Source: Ooceraea biroi (Eukaryota > Arthropoda > Insecta > Hymenoptera > Formicidae). Taken from it: a stretch of DNA of 64,000 nt. Position 1 is the stretch's first letter. Each line of letters opens with the position of its first letter. The stretch covers positions 372,001 through 436,000 of the forward strand of contig NC_039513.1 of the NCBI RefSeq assembly GCF_003672135.1, given 5' to 3'. A program made the position numbers and the translations under genes. The notes beneath the pieces were generated by a model. It searched no databases. It was not told where the DNA came from and saw only the letters and a program-made list of their open reading frames with translations. Positions 36,049 through 47,300 of the stretch are shown here, one piece after another.

Positions 36049-37571
36049 GACCCCTAATAAGATCAAGGTCATTGACCTTTTCCAATGCTCATTGTTCATT
36101 AAAAAGTTATTAACAATATAAATTTAATACTGATTCTATTACTTCTTGGACACATAATACTTCCATATTACACAAATAATCAATAAGATTATTATAATTG
36201 TAGGTAAGATGAAGAAAATCGTTTTTAAAGCAGTGAATCGTTGTTTAAATTAATTTAATAGATTCTATTACTTCTTGGACACGGGTGGGATTAGACTTGT
36301 ATCTTTGAGATAGATTTGAAGGATGGGCTTCGCCTGTATTTATGGCTATGTTTATATACAAATTTTCAGTCATATTCTTATATTGTCATAAATCAAACGT
36401 AACCAGTGTGCCGTATAGTCAGTGCGTTAAGTGTTCGATTAATTTTCCATTAATTATATAAATAATGGTATATTCAGTTGAACAAATAAATAATAGTCCT
36501 TAATAAGTCTTTAATTTCTGTTCGGAATTGCATTAAAGGAATTTTCGGAAACCGAATCATCTGAGAAATTGATCATTCAATAGCTGTGCGGGTGATGTTT
36601 GTCTCATAAAGTCATTCGAGAATTGAAATCGAGAAGGAAATTCGGGACAAATATTTTCTTCCTACGCTGTTTGTCCCGCAAAATCGAGACAAACATCAAC
36701 CGCAATCTAACCGTTCACTCGCGACTTTTCTCAGGAGACATGCGCGAGGAGATGACGTCAGACGGCGACGGCCAATCGCTCGGCCTGCGGCTCGCTTCGC
36801 GCATGTTCCTTATCAGTGGGCTGCGTGAGGCCCAACCATGTGCCAATCTCGTGCGGCACGCGGGGGTCACCCCCAAAACTTTAAAATCGATTGGGCCTAG
36901 CCATAATTCACGGGCTCTACAAATAGAGCTCCAAGCGATCCGCGGACTCACTTCACAGTCAGTCTGCAAAGTATCAAAAGTTTTCTGGCAATCAACTAAT
37001 CGCAAAGTCTGTCTCTTTCAGTGCGTGCAAATTCCGTCGCTCGCGGAATCGTCACGGTGATAAATTCCGTCGCTTGTGGAATCACCACGTTGATACTTTC
37101 CGTCGCTCGCCGAATTAAAACGGCGAGTTGAACTTGTATATAGTGTACATAATTTATTTCAATTATATTTAACTTTGTGCCGTTACAACAGACGCTTTCT
37201 TCTTTTGTGTGTTCGTGGATGTGCTATCCGTCCCGTAATACTTCACGTACGTAACAATTTCAATTAAAGCAGAAAATTATTAGTATTTACCTGTTTTGTG
37301 CTTTTGGTTAAAGTAAAGAATACTTTATATTTATAAACAAACTATTCTATATATTAATGATTCACTGCTTTAAATAAATTTTGTTCGTTCATATTCAAAA
37401 TAACTACTATATTTTCGAAACTTATGTTTCCTTATGTGCATAATTATTCCAACTTGTTTTGTTACTAATTTACAAATTCTTATACTTCATTCTCTTACTG
37501 CTTTTGTTAATAACTTTTTAATGAACAATGAGCATTGGAAAAGGTCAATGACCTTGACCTTGTTAGGGGTC
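36049..37571. mobile_element. Element with ~67-bp terminal inverted repeats
   Basis: The left end 'gacccctaataag' followed by 'gtcattgaccttttccaatg' and 'aaaaagttattaaca' (36049-36114) is mirrored at 37505-37571. Inner blocks ('aaagcagtgaatcgttg' against 'tgattcactgcttt') continue the symmetry. The interior holds an unrelated GC-rich insert (about 36580-37255). No transposase was found. Confidence 0.7.
36580..37255 (+). other. GC-rich LTR-like core nested in the inverted-repeat element
   Basis: The block begins 'tgtgcgggtgatgtttg', contains an AAATAG/AGTCAGT promoter-like stretch near 36920-36965, three tandem copies of a ~40-bp 'ttccgtcgct' motif (37031-37120), and ends 'cacgtacgtaaca'. The GTAACA end resembles the other LTR-like units here, but no target duplication could be placed. 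The 153-codon ORF has no recognised domain and is not called. Confidence 0.4.
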
Positions 37572-38106
37572 TCCCCTTTCTCCATATTAGGACAATTTTT
37601 GCAATGGAGTAAATGGCAAGCAGCTTTAGGCTCTTTACAAAGAACAAAGTGTATGCAGTCATTATAGTCATTTAACACGATTTCCAAATCTTTACTAAGT
37701 ATTCTCAAGTTAGCAGCATCGATCATTGATTTCACATTTTGATGGATGATATAAACGCATACGCTGTGCGTTCCTGAAGTGCCAGCAGTGATACACTATT
37801 TTGACCGAAGTTTAGCAAACTTGGCCAAACCAATTGGGAATGATGGATACTTCTCTTTGAACTACGTGTGCAAGACTTTAATATCACTTAACAATAAACG
37901 CTTCTATTTTTTTTCTTTATGACCATCAATTTATACAGTAACAGTCTTCTTTTTGTGCGGCATGATACGACTGTTTATGTCACTTTCATAAAATTCAATC
38001 ACTTTGGAGATTGTGTCTTTTGCTAAATTCTTTCCTTTTTTGAATGGTAGAGTTACTAATACTCCACCTGATTTTCTCAGATTCTTTGCCTTCTTCGCCA
38101 TTCTTC
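37572..38106 (-). pseudogene. Relic of uncharacterised repeat-associated protein
   Basis: Read on the minus strand in one frame, broken by several stops, it spells LAKDTISKVIEFYESD, then LLLSDIK, FKEKYPSFPIGLAKFAKLR, GTSGTHSVCVYIIHQNVK and LCKEPKAACHLLHCKNCPN. I recall this block order from an uncharacterised protein that is abundant in insect and other arthropod genomes and often repeat-associated. Its function is unknown. The left boundary coincides with the inverted-repeat element. Confidence 0.65.
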
Positions 38107-39002
38107 GCTAATACAGAAGCACGATAGTTAGATTGTTTAATAAACTTACCGAAGTAGTGTAAGCTAACCAACTGTTGTGACGTCCCGCGAAAATCCGGCT
38201 ATCATTTTTCCTCGCAAATAGAACTTTAATGCGCCGAGCCACACGCGCGACGTCTCTCACCATCGGCAATCGCAGCCGATACGCCATTTTGTCGGCCTGA
38301 CTCCCACCCTGATCGCCAAGACAGTCATCCCAATCCGCAGAAGGGGAGGATCCGAAGGCCCCACCACCAAACGGCAGGCCGCCGAATCGAGGGACTTCAG
38401 TGCAGCACTACTTCCTGTCACTCTTAACTACGACTCCGGACGAGTCAGTTCCCTCCGAGTCTCGAACCTCTGCTTCTAATTGTTATTCGAACTTAGTCTA
38501 ATTCTATATCTTGCCACTCTAAACTTAGTTTATTTTTATCGTCTCATTGAACTTAGTTTATTTCTATATCGTCCTATTCAAACTTAGTTTATTTCAATAT
38601 CGTCTTATTCAGTGTTAGTTTATTTCTAGAAGTTATTCTACATTGTAATTGTAAACCTTTTATTATTAGAATATACCTTTTATGTGTTAACTCAGAGTCT
38701 TATTAGCGCATACTTTCAACCAACCGATCCCTACGCGTAAACTAAACCACAAGTGTAATCGTAACTAGTGCAATCCAGACGAACCAACGCACAGTGTGGA
38801 TAACTCTTTGACGTTCCTTCTCCGACACGTTCTACGATCTCGACAGTGCGGTCCTCGCACGCGGACATTGTTAAACGTGATCCTTTACATAAGTGAACTG
38901 TCAGTGCGGTCGACGCACGCCAGTCTCGCTCACCCTCTGATACCCTCAATCCTATCAACAGCACTAGCGATTAAAGTAATTATCGAGAATCACTGGAACT
39001 AG

Positions 39003-39476
39003 ATGCCGAAAACGAGACGAGGAGGAAAGAAGCACCGTGCGCGACGCCTGCTTCAAAACCTTTCCAAGTTTCTTTACGAAACACCAAGCGCCGATATTTC
39101 CTCATATTACGGTGTCGAACCTTGCTATATCGATCCTGAATACGAACAACTATTTCAGACACGTGTACCGTCCGAAAGCATACAGCCGCGTTGCGATAAT
39201 AATAATAATCCCGCTGTAGTGCGACCCGCAAAACCGCGAGTGATTAGTAATTCCGCGTGCACCTACCGAGTGAGTATAATTAGGAACGTAAATAAGAGCA
39301 AAGGAGAAGAGGACACGTGGTCGACGAGGTTAACCCCGATCTCGCACAAAGTACGATATTCGCTGTGCCAAGACATCCCCGAGGACGACCCTCGACGAAA
39401 CCATTACAATAGACTGGCGCAAGAAAGCAAGGTGCAGAGCTGGATCGAGAACAATCAGGAACATTCTAGTAAGTAA
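39003..39476 (+). CDS. LTR-encoded basic protein ORF-A (unit A), exon 1
   Basis: 157-codon frame starting MPKTRRGGKKHRARRL, as in the 1533 ORF, followed by diverged sequence and the shared blocks YYGVEPCYIDPEYE and LCQDIPEDDPRR. A donor GTAAGT begins at 39469 and leaves phase 1. An acceptor AG at 39956-39957 opens in the complementary phase into the ORF at 39972 with no stop between. The predicted spliced product is about 305 residues with a basic N-terminus and a CxxC-rich C-terminus. Splicing is inferred from signals and phase, not observed. Confidence 0.65.
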   Translation: MPKTRRGGKKHRARRLLQNLSKFLYETPSADISSYYGVEPCYIDPEYEQLFQTRVPSESIQPRCDNNNNPAVVRPAKPRVISNSACTYRVSIIRNVNKSKGEEDTWSTRLTPISHKVRYSLCQDIPEDDPRRNHYNRLAQESKVQSWIENNQEHSSK

Positions 39477-39971
39477 AATCACTGTCGCAGCACGATTTCA
39501 TTCCTACTAAAATTATATATGTATTTGTCGTTTTAATACCAAAATATTATTTTTGTTATTCTTTTTACTCCATTTTAGTATTAGAATATTATTAACCGAT
39601 CATTACAAAGTGAGAAGAATCATAATTGACCTATCGTCGCAATCATCTTAACGAATTGTTAATGGAATTGTTTGTTCAAAGTCAAAAGTGAAGGGAACCA
39701 TACTCGATTATTAACGAAATCATTTGTCTAAACTGAAAGTGAAAGGCAGAGCTAATTACTTGTATCATAATCAGCCTAATGAAATTTTAATGGAACCGTG
39801 TCTGAAATCAAGGGGAAAGGAATGACAATTAGTCGCTAATGGAATTGTTTACCTAATTCAAAGGAGAAAGCTAGAGTTAATTACCTATCGTCACAATCAA
39901 TTTAGTGGATTGTTAATAGAATTGTTTGTCGAAATCCATAAGCGAAAGGGACCATAGGAGAACCTTGTGCA

Positions 39972-40409
39972 ATGTGCCGTGGAATTATACGACAAAACGG
40001 TTCCACCCAGCTCGTGAACCCAGTTGTCGAATATCAACGTCGAACTGCAGTTGTCTCGTGCATGAAATACACCGCGTATTTGCTTGATTTCAGTCGAATC
40101 CTAATTTGCGAAAGGTGCCTCAATAATTTCAGCGAAATCCCTTACCCTGAGGGACAATATTTCACGCGTATTTCGAAACACGACTTGTACGTCGGATTTA
40201 ACCGTCACGTCCCTACGTGTGAATTGTGTCGCACGAATCTCGCAACATACGCCCCGTTTTACACTTGCGACAATTGCTCGGACAACTATCTCGAACTCAT
40301 TGAACAACTACGGGATACCGGTGAGAGTATTTACGAACTACCTGACCCAACTGTGATTCGTTTTCAAGGTGATTACATGGGTAGGGCCTCACCCTCGACC
40401 GACCAGTAG
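39972..40409 (+). CDS. LTR-encoded CxxC protein ORF-B (unit A), likely exon 2
   Basis: 145 codons from the internal ATG, but open upstream to the acceptor at 39957/39958. CxxC pairs CERC, CELC and CDNC lie at about residues 43, 84 and 101. The C-terminal motif GESIYELPDPTVIRFQGD is conserved in the 40698 ORF (GESILDFPDPTVVRVQGD). The cysteine pattern suggests two zinc sites. Function is unknown. Confidence 0.65.
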   Translation: MCRGIIRQNGSTQLVNPVVEYQRRTAVVSCMKYTAYLLDFSRILICERCLNNFSEIPYPEGQYFTRISKHDLYVGFNRHVPTCELCRTNLATYAPFYTCDNCSDNYLELIEQLRDTGESIYELPDPTVIRFQGDYMGRASPSTDQ

Positions 40410-40551
40410 ACGCGTCTTCCTCGCGAATAACCTTGATCGCGGGTATCCCCGGGTAGAGTTTCGCGACTCCGCGACCCGTAATAGCAATCGTGTCCCGTCT
40501 ACGGCCAGACTCGTCCTCTCGTGGCACTGACCCGGCGTGACGTAACACTGT

Positions 40552-41274
40552 ATACATATTTCTTTTACCTTACCCCTCCTGCCCTATTCCCTACGACAAA
40601 TCGAAGAGCGAACATCGCTTCTTGGGGCATGATCCACCCCTCCTGCCCCGGTCAGCTTAACAGAACTTACTTATCTGGGAAGCGGGCGCAATAACGTGTG
40701 ATGTGCCGCTTCATAACGCGTAGATTTAACCTCTCCCGACCTCCTCCTTCCATACTGGATCATCAATTGCGGACCACCGCCACTTCGTGTATGAAGTATT
40801 CAGCCTACTTCCATCCAGAGTCTAAAAACTTGTTCTATCTGAATTGCTTTACCAACGCCATTTCCACTTCAGAGAAATTAAGTTGTGAGCTAATACAGAA
40901 GCACGATTTAGTGGTAGGATTCACACGATACATTCCTACGTGCCACGATTGCAGATGTAACCTTGCGTCCTACTCTCCGGTACTAAGTTGCGATACCTGT
41001 GCGCGCGAATATTCGGCACTGCTCAGTTTGTTACAGGCAGCCGGTGAAAGTATTCTCGATTTCCCCGACCCGACCGTGGTGCGGGTACAGGGCGACGAAA
41101 TAAGCACTCTAGCTCTTGAACCCGGCGATAACTAGATCCGTTTCCCTCTACGAAATTACTCCGATCGCGGTATCCCCGGGGAGAATTCTCGGATTCGTTA
41201 ATACCTGAAAACAGCGATCCAGCCCCGTGTCATTGCCCGAGTTAATCAACAACCGCGGCCGGCCGGGACGTAAC
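40552..41274 (+). mobile_element. LTR-like unit B, 3' part only
   Basis: Ends GGCCGGGACGTAACA, as the complete units do, and carries an ORF-B homologue. The sequence after the end is the zinc-knuckle region of the BEL/Pao gag, so this unit was inserted into that gene. Its 5' part is not next to it. Unit A with its own target duplication sits directly upstream, so either unit A landed in unit B or a deletion removed the rest. Confidence 0.65.
40698..41135 (+). CDS. LTR-encoded CxxC protein ORF-B (unit B)
   Basis: 145 codons, beginning MMCRFITRRF. It aligns along its length with the 39972 ORF: TSCMKYSAYF, KHDLVVGFTRYIPTC and CDTCAREYSALL. CxxC pairs near residues 86 and 102 are kept, while the first pair of the relative is reduced to a single Cys (YLNCF). 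No ORF-A lies upstream because the unit is truncated. Conservation of length and motifs between two diverged units supports past selection. Confidence 0.6.
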   Translation: MMCRFITRRFNLSRPPPSILDHQLRTTATSCMKYSAYFHPESKNLFYLNCFTNAISTSEKLSCELIQKHDLVVGFTRYIPTCHDCRCNLASYSPVLSCDTCAREYSALLSLLQAAGESILDFPDPTVVRVQGDEISTLALEPGDN

Positions 41275-44200
41275 ACAGCATTCAGCTCAAGTATGTCCGA
41301 GTAAATGTACGTGTCGCTTCTGTCAGAAAAGGCATCATTCGTTACTACATAGCACTGCGGACTCTTGCTCAGATGCCGTGGCGGACCCGGTCAAGGACGG
41401 TTCATCCTCTGCGTCCAGTGAATCTCCGACGGAAATCAAATCTCTCCTCGCGTCCGCCGACAGATCACAACGCAAGCAGGTGCTATTAGCGACCGCGCTA
41501 GTCACCTTGAGCTCTCCGAACGGCCGCACAGCTGTGGTCCGCGCGTTGCTTGACCAGGGATCCGAAGTGACGTTCGTGACGGAAAAGGTAGCTCAAATTT
41601 TAAAACTGCAACGAATAAAAATGCCTGTCTCGGTCTCAGCCGTCGGCGGATGTCATGCGGGAACTTTTCGATTCGCGTCGCGGATACAAATCTCTCCTCG
41701 CGATGCGCAGGCTCCAGCCTTCTTCACCACGGCCGTGATCATGAAGAATCTCACGTCTTACAGCCCGGATCACGGTGCAACTTTGAACTCCTTAGAGTAT
41801 CTCTCTCACGTCGAATGGGCCGATCCGAATCCCGCGAGCTCCGATCCGATCGACATACTGATCGGAGCTGACATATACGGTGATATACTTCGAGAAGGCT
41901 TGCTCCGGGGTTGGGACGGCCAACCTGTAGCTCAGAATTCAGCCTTAGGCTGGATCATCTCCGGCTCCTTCGCTAACGTGAACGAGACCGCGCATCATAC
42001 AGTGTCCGTTCATCATTGCTTAAATGAAGATTCTCTCGAGCACGACGCCGATTCTGGGAGATTGAAGAGATCCCGGGAGCACGCCGCCTCCATCCTCTGG
42101 AGGAGCAATGTGAGAATCATTTTCAAGCCACGCATTCGCGCACTCCTGACGGTCGATATGTCGTAAGGTTACCCTTCAAGGAAGGGCCCCCTATCGCGAT
42201 CGGTCAATCGCGTCCTCGAGCCGAGAATTGGCTTAGTTCCGTAGTCTCGAAAGTCTGGTCGAACCCGGAACTGGAAAAGGCTTATTCGGATTTCATGTTC
42301 GAATACGAACAGCTCGGTCATATGCGGTTAGCCCCAAATACTTCGAGTCACACCGAACAACAAGTCTACCTGCCTCATCATTCCGTTGTTCGCGACAGTA
42401 GCACGACGACTAAATTGAGAGTCGTGTTTAACGCCTCAAGTAACATCACAAACGGTACGTCTCTCAATGACCATCTTTTAGCGGGGCCTAAGTTGCAAAC
42501 GGAGCTTCCCTCCGTTCTGTTACAATGGCGTCGGCACCGATACCGTATATTGCGCGGATATCGCCAAAATGTATCGGCAGATTCTCGTCGACCAGCGTGA
42601 TCTAGACTACCAAAGAATTCTGTGGAGAACGTCGCAAGCAGTCCTGAGAATTTATCAACTCCTGACGGTTACATACGGTTTGGCGTATTCACCTTTTTTA
42701 GCTCTTCGAGTATTGCGACAGTTAGTTAAGGACGATGGTCATCGATTTCCTTTAGCAATCCGAATTCTTCTAGAGGAGATTTATGTGGATGATGTCCTTT
42801 TCGGATCAGATGATCCTCAACTTCTTCGACTAATTAGAGATCAGCTGATCGCGCTACTTCACTGTGGAGGGTTCGAATTGCGGAAGTGGGCAAGCAACTC
42901 CGCCTCGCTGCTTTCTGATCTGGACGACGCTGATCACGGTCTTGCGTGCAATAAGACGCTGCAATCGAGTGAACGGCTTAACGTATTAGAGATTCGCTGG
43001 AATCCAAATATCGATGTCTTCGAATTTCAAGTATCTCGCTCGGAATCCTTACCGAACACCAAGCGCGCGATTCTCTCAAGCATCGCTAAACTTTACGACC
43101 CGCTTGGATGGGTCACTCCCGTTGTTATTTCTGCGAAGATATTCATGCAGCGACTTTGGCGACACAATCTCGGCTGGGATGAAACTCTTCCCGATGCTCT
43201 TCTTCATCATTGGACGACTTTTTACGATCGACTCGATCATCTCAATTTGCTGCCGATCCCGAGGTGGACGAGACTCGAAGCGACGACAAAAAAGATCGAG
43301 TTACACGGGTTCTCCGATGCTTCCAATGCCGCGCTCGCTGCCGTAGTCTACCTTAAGGTAAGTTCTTCCTCCAAAAACGTTAAAATTACGCTCCTGGCTG
43401 GAAAATCTAAGGTTGCTCCGATTAAGCCGATAAGTGTACCGCGGCTCGAATTGTGCGCCGCGGTCTTGCTCTCGCGGCTCATTTGTTTCGTTCGGCGTTC
43501 ACTGTCCGCCGAAGACATTAAGTGTCACTGCTGGACTGACTCAACGGTGGTTCTCACTTGGGTCAGTCAGCATTCCTCCCGATGGCGCACTTTCGTCGCC
43601 AACCGGGTAGCTGACATACAGTCACGACTTGCAGACTGTGAGTGGCGTTACGTCTCCACAGACTCCAATCCTTCCGACCGCGCGTCGCGGGGACTGCTCG
43701 GAGACGAAATTTGTGAGCATCAGTTGTGGTGGAACGGTCCGCCCTGGCTGTCCCGATCCAAGGAACACTGGCCTAATCCTCCACTCCGTGTCTCGTCCGA
43801 AGCCGTGCTCGAAGAAAAGCCCTCCGTACTACATTGTGTCCCGGATCGCGAACCGTGGAACTTGTCAAATCGATATTCTTCGTGGCCTCGGTTTCTTCAA
43901 GTGACCGCGTACGTCATTAAATTCGTTCAAAACTGTAAGACGAAGAAGAAACATGAGTCTGCGGTCGGGTTGCCGGGAATTTCGCTTTCCGCCGCTGACA
44001 TCGATCGGGCCCGCGTACACTGGATCAAAAGTATTCAGACCGAATTATTTCCAAAGGAAATCCACTCATTAAAGACAAATCAGAGGCTGCCATCCCGAAG
44101 CGCGTTACTGTCTCTCAAGCCTTTTTTGGATAACGACGGGATCTTGAGAGTCGGAGGTCGGTTGAACAAGGCGCCGACGGCCTTTTCAGTTCGACATCCG

Positions 44201-44342
44201 ATACTTTTAGCGTCTCACCTGGTAGTAAAACATGTCATACGTCACGTGCATTTACGGGCTTTGCACGCCGGACCACAGCTCACACAGACTGTATTAAGAC
44301 GCGATTTTTGGATTCTCCGTGCGCGCAGTCTTATCTGTTCCG
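41275..44342 (+). pseudogene. BEL/Pao gag-pol, segment 1 (zinc knuckle, protease, RT, RNase H)
   Basis: Begins inside gag with a CCHC-like region (CPSKCTCRFCQKRHHSLLH). The aspartic protease follows with ALLDQGSEVTFV, then the BEL-typical LIGADIYGDIL and ALGWIISG. After a frameshift near 42055 comes the RT N-part (VVFNASS). After another near 42540 come DIAKMYRQILV (catalytic Asp) and EIYVDDVLFG (catalytic YVDD). RNase H shows HGFSDASNAA, CWTDSTVVL and STDSNPSDRASRG. The segment stops in the integrase zinc-binding domain, at a 4.76 kb insertion. This is the replication polyprotein of an insect LTR retrotransposon. It is inactive through two frameshifts and three insertions. Confidence 0.9.
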
Positions 44343-47300
44343 TGTAACGTACACTGATGCTGTGTTCGTATACTTTTCTTCTTTTCCGCTTCCTTTGGAC
44401 GAATTGCCTGAAACATAGTCAAAAGTACGTTTAAAATTGTTAGTTAATAATTAGAATCACAAATTATAAACATTTATTAGAAAAAATTTGGTATATGCGA
44501 AAATTGATAACAGGACGATAATGTTAAGAGTAACAAGGAAAATTGAAAAACATTGATATTAAAAGAATTTTTGTCGTTAGTATATGTTAGATAAAATAGA
44601 TAAGACTTTTTATCATTAATATATGAAATTTGGTTGATTGGTAATTATGAAATAGAATTATAATAAGAATAATAGTATAAAAATAATATTTTTAGTCGTA
44701 AACGTTAGTAACCTTAGTATTAAGAGTAAAATTTATTAAATATTTACCATGAGAGTTGAAAATAGCACCAATATTGTTGACCGCATCCGCGCCTGGAAAA
44801 GAAAGGGAAAAGATTAATAAAGGTTTACATTAATAATGAATTTTGATAATTATAATAACGTTTGTTAATTAAAAGTAGTAAATTTTGATAAAGTTTCGTT
44901 AAAGATTAAGATATAGAGACAGATTGTATTTAGATTGTGATAGTTTAGTGCCGCGATACGTATATACATATATGAAGTTTATAATATTTATTATTTTGTT
45001 TATTAAAATAATGGAGATCATGGAAATAATGGAGATGGAGAAATAATGGAGATGGAGACAAAATTGTAGTAATTATTTCGTGATAAAATTTGTGTAATAT
45101 AATGAAAGTTGATGAAATAACGTTATTTAATGATAAAATGTATCAAAGATATTATTTATTAACCTAGATATAAATAATATTGATATTAATTGATAATTTA
45201 ATAAGATTGATAAATTATAATAGATAGTAAATTGACATATAGTATTATTAGATTGAAGTTTGAATTAATAAGATTTATAAAAAAATTATAGTAGTTTAAT
45301 ACGTATATATATACACACACGTATTAAACTACTATAATTTTTTTATAAATCTTATTAATTCAAACTTCAATCTAATAATAAACTAAAAACAATCTAAAAA
45401 CAAACATATATATATATATGTATGTGCATGTACACGAAATAATTTACGTTAGTTTATTTTAGTATTATTATTTTATTTATAATATAAATTTAAAACGATG
45501 ATTTATGATATAGTCGCCGTTTAATAGAATTATTGATGAAAATTATTAAATAATAATTTAATTCATTGATGAAAGTTGACCAGCATCAGAGCGACACACC
45601 TCCGTCGCCCCCGAATTGCGAATAATAGCGCTAAAATAATCCCGTCGAACTGAAAAAGCATTTAATTAATTAGTATAACGATACGAATAATAATTAACGC
45701 AACGAATATTTATTTTGACTGATAATTATCGACAAAACCTTGTACTTGTTCCGTACTTTTTTATATATCGCTTTTTTTTATTATGATTTCGTTTGGGTAT
45801 TTCGCGGCGTCGTACGTCACTGGGCTATTGTCGCCGTTTCGTTGTTTTTCCCGAGTCGCGCGACGCGATCGCGAGCTCGTAGAATCAGAACGAGTCCGTA
45901 CGGGCATGCGAACAGAAGCAGAAGCAGCCCAAGTATATTTTTATATAGTGCGATTAGTGGACTGTAAAAAGTAAAATCGTTTGTGCTCTAAATATAATAA
46001 GTAAAACGAAGCTCAAAATATTTTCTCGCCCCACCTGGAAATACGTGGAGACGAGGGCGTCATTACAGACGCGGCGGATCGACACGACACAAGGTCGTGG
46101 CTCGATTGCATCGAAAGGTGCGACACCGCGCACGAGGCACGGAAGCTTCACAAAACAGTACTATCATTAATTTAACGTTAGAATAGGACATGCGAATAGT
46201 GTAAGCGCACTTGCGCCCGTGAGAAGAGCGTTTGTATATTTATATATGTTAATAAGTGTTTGTTGTTGTGTTAAAACCACAGATTTTATTGATTTGCATT
46301 ATAAAATGTTTATTTCGTCAAAGAAGATAAATAATAGTATTGGATCGGTAATAATAATTACAATAATTATGATAAAATTGATAGTTTATTATGGATAGTT
46401 TATAATTTTTCAATAGGTTACATTTTATAAATAGGTTTAATTGAATTCGATATTATTAATGGCGAGCGAACGTTAATTGCATTAATGATCATTGATAACG
46501 ATCGTTTATTACTCCGCATATTACACAAAATGCGATATAAACAAATTACAGCATTTAATATAAGCAGCGAATGTCATATCGAACATCGATTAATTAACTA
46601 TTGATTATTGAGCGTAAAATGCTAAAATCAAAAGCGCGATTTGTAAATACGGCCCTGTAGTCGTGCGTGATGACGACACACTCAGAGCGTGCTGCGCTAC
46701 AGGTCATCGGCGCTACAGCGTAGAGGAGAAATTCCTTTCAGTCAGTCGTATTCGGGGAGTACTCAGAGTCAGACGTGTTAGACCTGCGCTCTCATTGTAC
46801 ACTCTGTGCTCATAATTTATAACGTTAATAGTAACGAGCCGCGGAAATTAATATCGTTAAAGTATTATCAATGAGTCATGCGATAGTCGTACTCAGTGTT
46901 AATCGCATTAGATTCGCGCTCCTGCTTTTCGTTCCGCGCTATTGCATCATGCATTATCAAAGTATTGAATTATTGAAGTGAGGTCATTTATAATAATACA
47001 GTTTATTCAAGAAATTATATAAATCCGAGATATTCAATTTATTAACCCGGAATTATTATTATCGTACGTAATCAAAGTGTTATAATCGCGCCGTCGGAAA
47101 GAATTCACCGTACGGTCTTCAACAAATGTTTACGAGAAGCCCAGGGGACATTTTCAACTATTAGAAGGACGATTCTCAAGTTCTATTGCGAAGGACGAAT
47201 CCAAAGAAGGAAGTCCGATTTTCCAAAGACGATTTTGCGAGCAAAGAAAGCGCAACGATTGTCCAATATGACGTATTTAATGTACAAGGTATTCTTAAAA

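Larger units (their letters stand above)
38177..40547 (+). mobile_element. LTR-like unit A (2,371 bp, TSD CTGT)
   Basis: Starts TGTGACGTCCCGCG and ends GGCGTGACGTAACA, with CTGT directly on both sides (38173-38176 and 40548-40551). The layout equals the unit at 577: a GC-rich start, a tandem 'aacttagtttatttctatat' array (38490-38630), promoter region, ORF-A and ORF-B. The DNA is clearly diverged from that unit, so it is a separate subfamily. Confidence 0.8.

Noticed and set aside
36599..37060. 153-codon ORF in the GC-rich core
   Set aside because: No domain, no conserved relative in the window, and the opposite strand is also open over much of it.
38107..38125. 19-base exact match to 40889-40907 inside ORF-B of unit B
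   Set aside because: Similarity stops abruptly on both sides. It might be a scar of the rearrangement that removed the 5' part of unit B, but alone it is too short to support that.
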